In this document: one piece after another, positions 63,421 to 64,000 of the stretch
Layout: each line of letters starts with the position of its first letter
Position numbering within the stretch: the first letter of the stretch is position 1
The notes under the pieces: generated by a model
Database searches by the model: none
What the model saw: only the letters and a program-made list of their open reading frames with translations
Told to the model about the DNA's origin: nothing
Program-made: the position numbers and the translations under genes
From: Lewinellaceae bacterium
Lineage (GTDB): Bacteria; Bacteroidota; Bacteroidia; Chitinophagales; Saprospiraceae
DNA: 64,000 nucleotides
Assembly: GCA_020636075.1 (NCBI GenBank)
Contig: JACJYO010000007.1
Location: 1 to 64,000 of the forward strand
Reading direction: 5' to 3'

Positions 63421-64000
63421 CTAGTAAAACAACCACTTCCCGATTTCCTTGAACGATACCTTTTTCCCATAGAGTAAAATACCCACCCGATAGATGCGGC
63501 CTGCCATCCAAACGAAAAAGAAGGCAGCACCAATGGTAAGCACCAGCGACAGGATAATTTGCCACATGGGCGGACTAAATGCCATTCGGAAGGGCATGAC
63601 AATGGGCGAAAACAAGGGGAACATCGATGCAAAAACCATCAGTCCGCTGTCGGGGTTTCGAATGCCGACAAATGCTACGATATAAAAAGCCAGGATAATC
63701 GGGATCGTTACCGGAAGTACCAGCGCCTGACCCTCGCCGTAGTCGTCACCCATGGCTGAGCCTATTGCCGCGAACATGGAGGAGTAGATAAAATAGCCAC
63801 CCAGAAAGAAGATGACGAACGAGCCGACCAGCAGGGTCCAGTTTTGCTTGCCCAATTCGGAAAATACGCGAAACGCTTCGCCCTGCGCCATTTCAGGGTC
63901 GATCTGGGGTTGGCCGGCGGCTACCGGAGCCTGCATGGCTTGCGGGTCCACGTCGACGAGCAGGGGTACCACAAACATCACAGCCCCGCTCAGCACGATC
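63421..64000 (-). CDS. ABC-2 type transporter permease (partial, runs off the right edge)
   Basis: About 193 codons are visible; the frame continues past 64000 without a start (the GTG at 63996 is internal). Four membrane helices are evident: WTLLVGSFVIFFLGGYFIYS, ALVLPVTIPIILAFYIVAFV, MVFASMFPLFSPIVMPFRM and WQIILSLVLTIGAAFFFVWM. The loop pattern (DPEMAQGEAFRVFSELGKQ) and helix order fit a NatB/YhaP-type Na+/drug exporter permease. The ATPase partner should lie beyond the edge. A REP palindrome sits directly after its stop. Confidence 0.85.
   Translation of the reverse strand, partial: IVLSGAVMFVVPLLVDVDPQAMQAPVAAGQPQIDPEMAQGEAFRVFSELGKQNWTLLVGSFVIFFLGGYFIYSSMFAAIGSAMGDDYGEGQALVLPVTIPIILAFYIVAFVGIRNPDSGLMVFASMFPLFSPIVMPFRMAFSPPMWQIILSLVLTIGAAFFFVWMAGRIYRVGILLYGKKVSFKEIGKWLFY

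Overview
The window looks like a chromosome segment of a Bacteroidota bacterium, most likely a member of the Saprospiria (Saprospiraceae/Haliscomenobacter/Lewinella-like). The evidence is: several secreted proteins with type IX secretion (T9SS) C-terminal sorting domains; promoters of the Bacteroidota type (TTTG or TTG, about 20 nt, TAnnTTTG) with no evident Shine-Dalgarno use; a two-component-propeller LytS-type kinase with a LytTR regulator; zinc-free versions of S14, L36 and S4; and lipoprotein signals and beta-barrel proteins typical of the phylum. The lineage is inferred from these features, not from a database search.

Layout. 1-5908 (minus): a giant secreted FG-GAP/VCBS protein that runs off the left edge; its N-terminal part (4119-5908) consists of four near-identical ~350-bp units full of single-base indels. 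6277-6516: remnant of a DUF1016 (YhcG-type) nuclease gene. 6625-10404: sensor kinase and LytTR regulator. 10600-27473: a full S10-spc-alpha ribosomal protein cluster (29 genes, rpsJ to rplQ) including secY, map, infA, rpmJ and rpoA, ended by a strong terminator. 27960-33296: two T9SS-type secreted proteins and two small exported proteins. 33512-36340 (minus): a zinc-ribbon/MotB-like/MotA-like three-gene operon and a beta-barrel protein. 36652-42510: the most interesting region (below). 42775-44358: ECF sigma factor and a membrane TPR protein. 44584-51195: lipoproteins and a T9SS protein. 51621-54494: a paralogue of that T9SS protein. 54598-60823 (minus): pyrD, a Crp/Fnr regulator, dnaX, and a CBM9/DUF5916 outer-membrane protein. 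60954-64000: two small metal-related proteins, a DUF2064 glycosyltransferase-like protein, a REP-associated tyrosine transposase with its palindromes, and an ABC-2 permease cut by the right edge.

The standout locus is 36652-40511: a SIR2-like effector followed by a STAND NTPase that continues through a transmembrane helix and coiled coil into a formylglycine-generating-enzyme/C-type-lectin-like domain. The last ~30 codons of that domain have the signature of a diversity-generating retroelement (DGR) variable region: fourteen variable positions, every one an NNY codon as expected from mutagenised AAY. Thirteen single-base deletions, nearly all in short homopolymers, break the STAND gene; restoring them gives one 931-residue protein, so I read them mainly as uncorrected long-read errors in a multicopy gene. 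About 1.9 kb downstream the same DGR 3' flank appears a second time, and a two-gene cassette (DUF488-type protein plus an unrecognised partner) lies exactly between the two copies. I infer a membrane-spanning, retroelement-diversified immune receptor coupled to a SIR2 effector, with a cargo exchange site at its variable 3' end. No reverse transcriptase or template repeat is in the window.

Other points: an RG-rich tail on ribosomal protein S3 and an acidic tail on L17; a triple-nested palindrome between the two T9SS paralogues; and REP palindromes placed exactly on stop codons, one of them coding the C-terminus of its own transposase.
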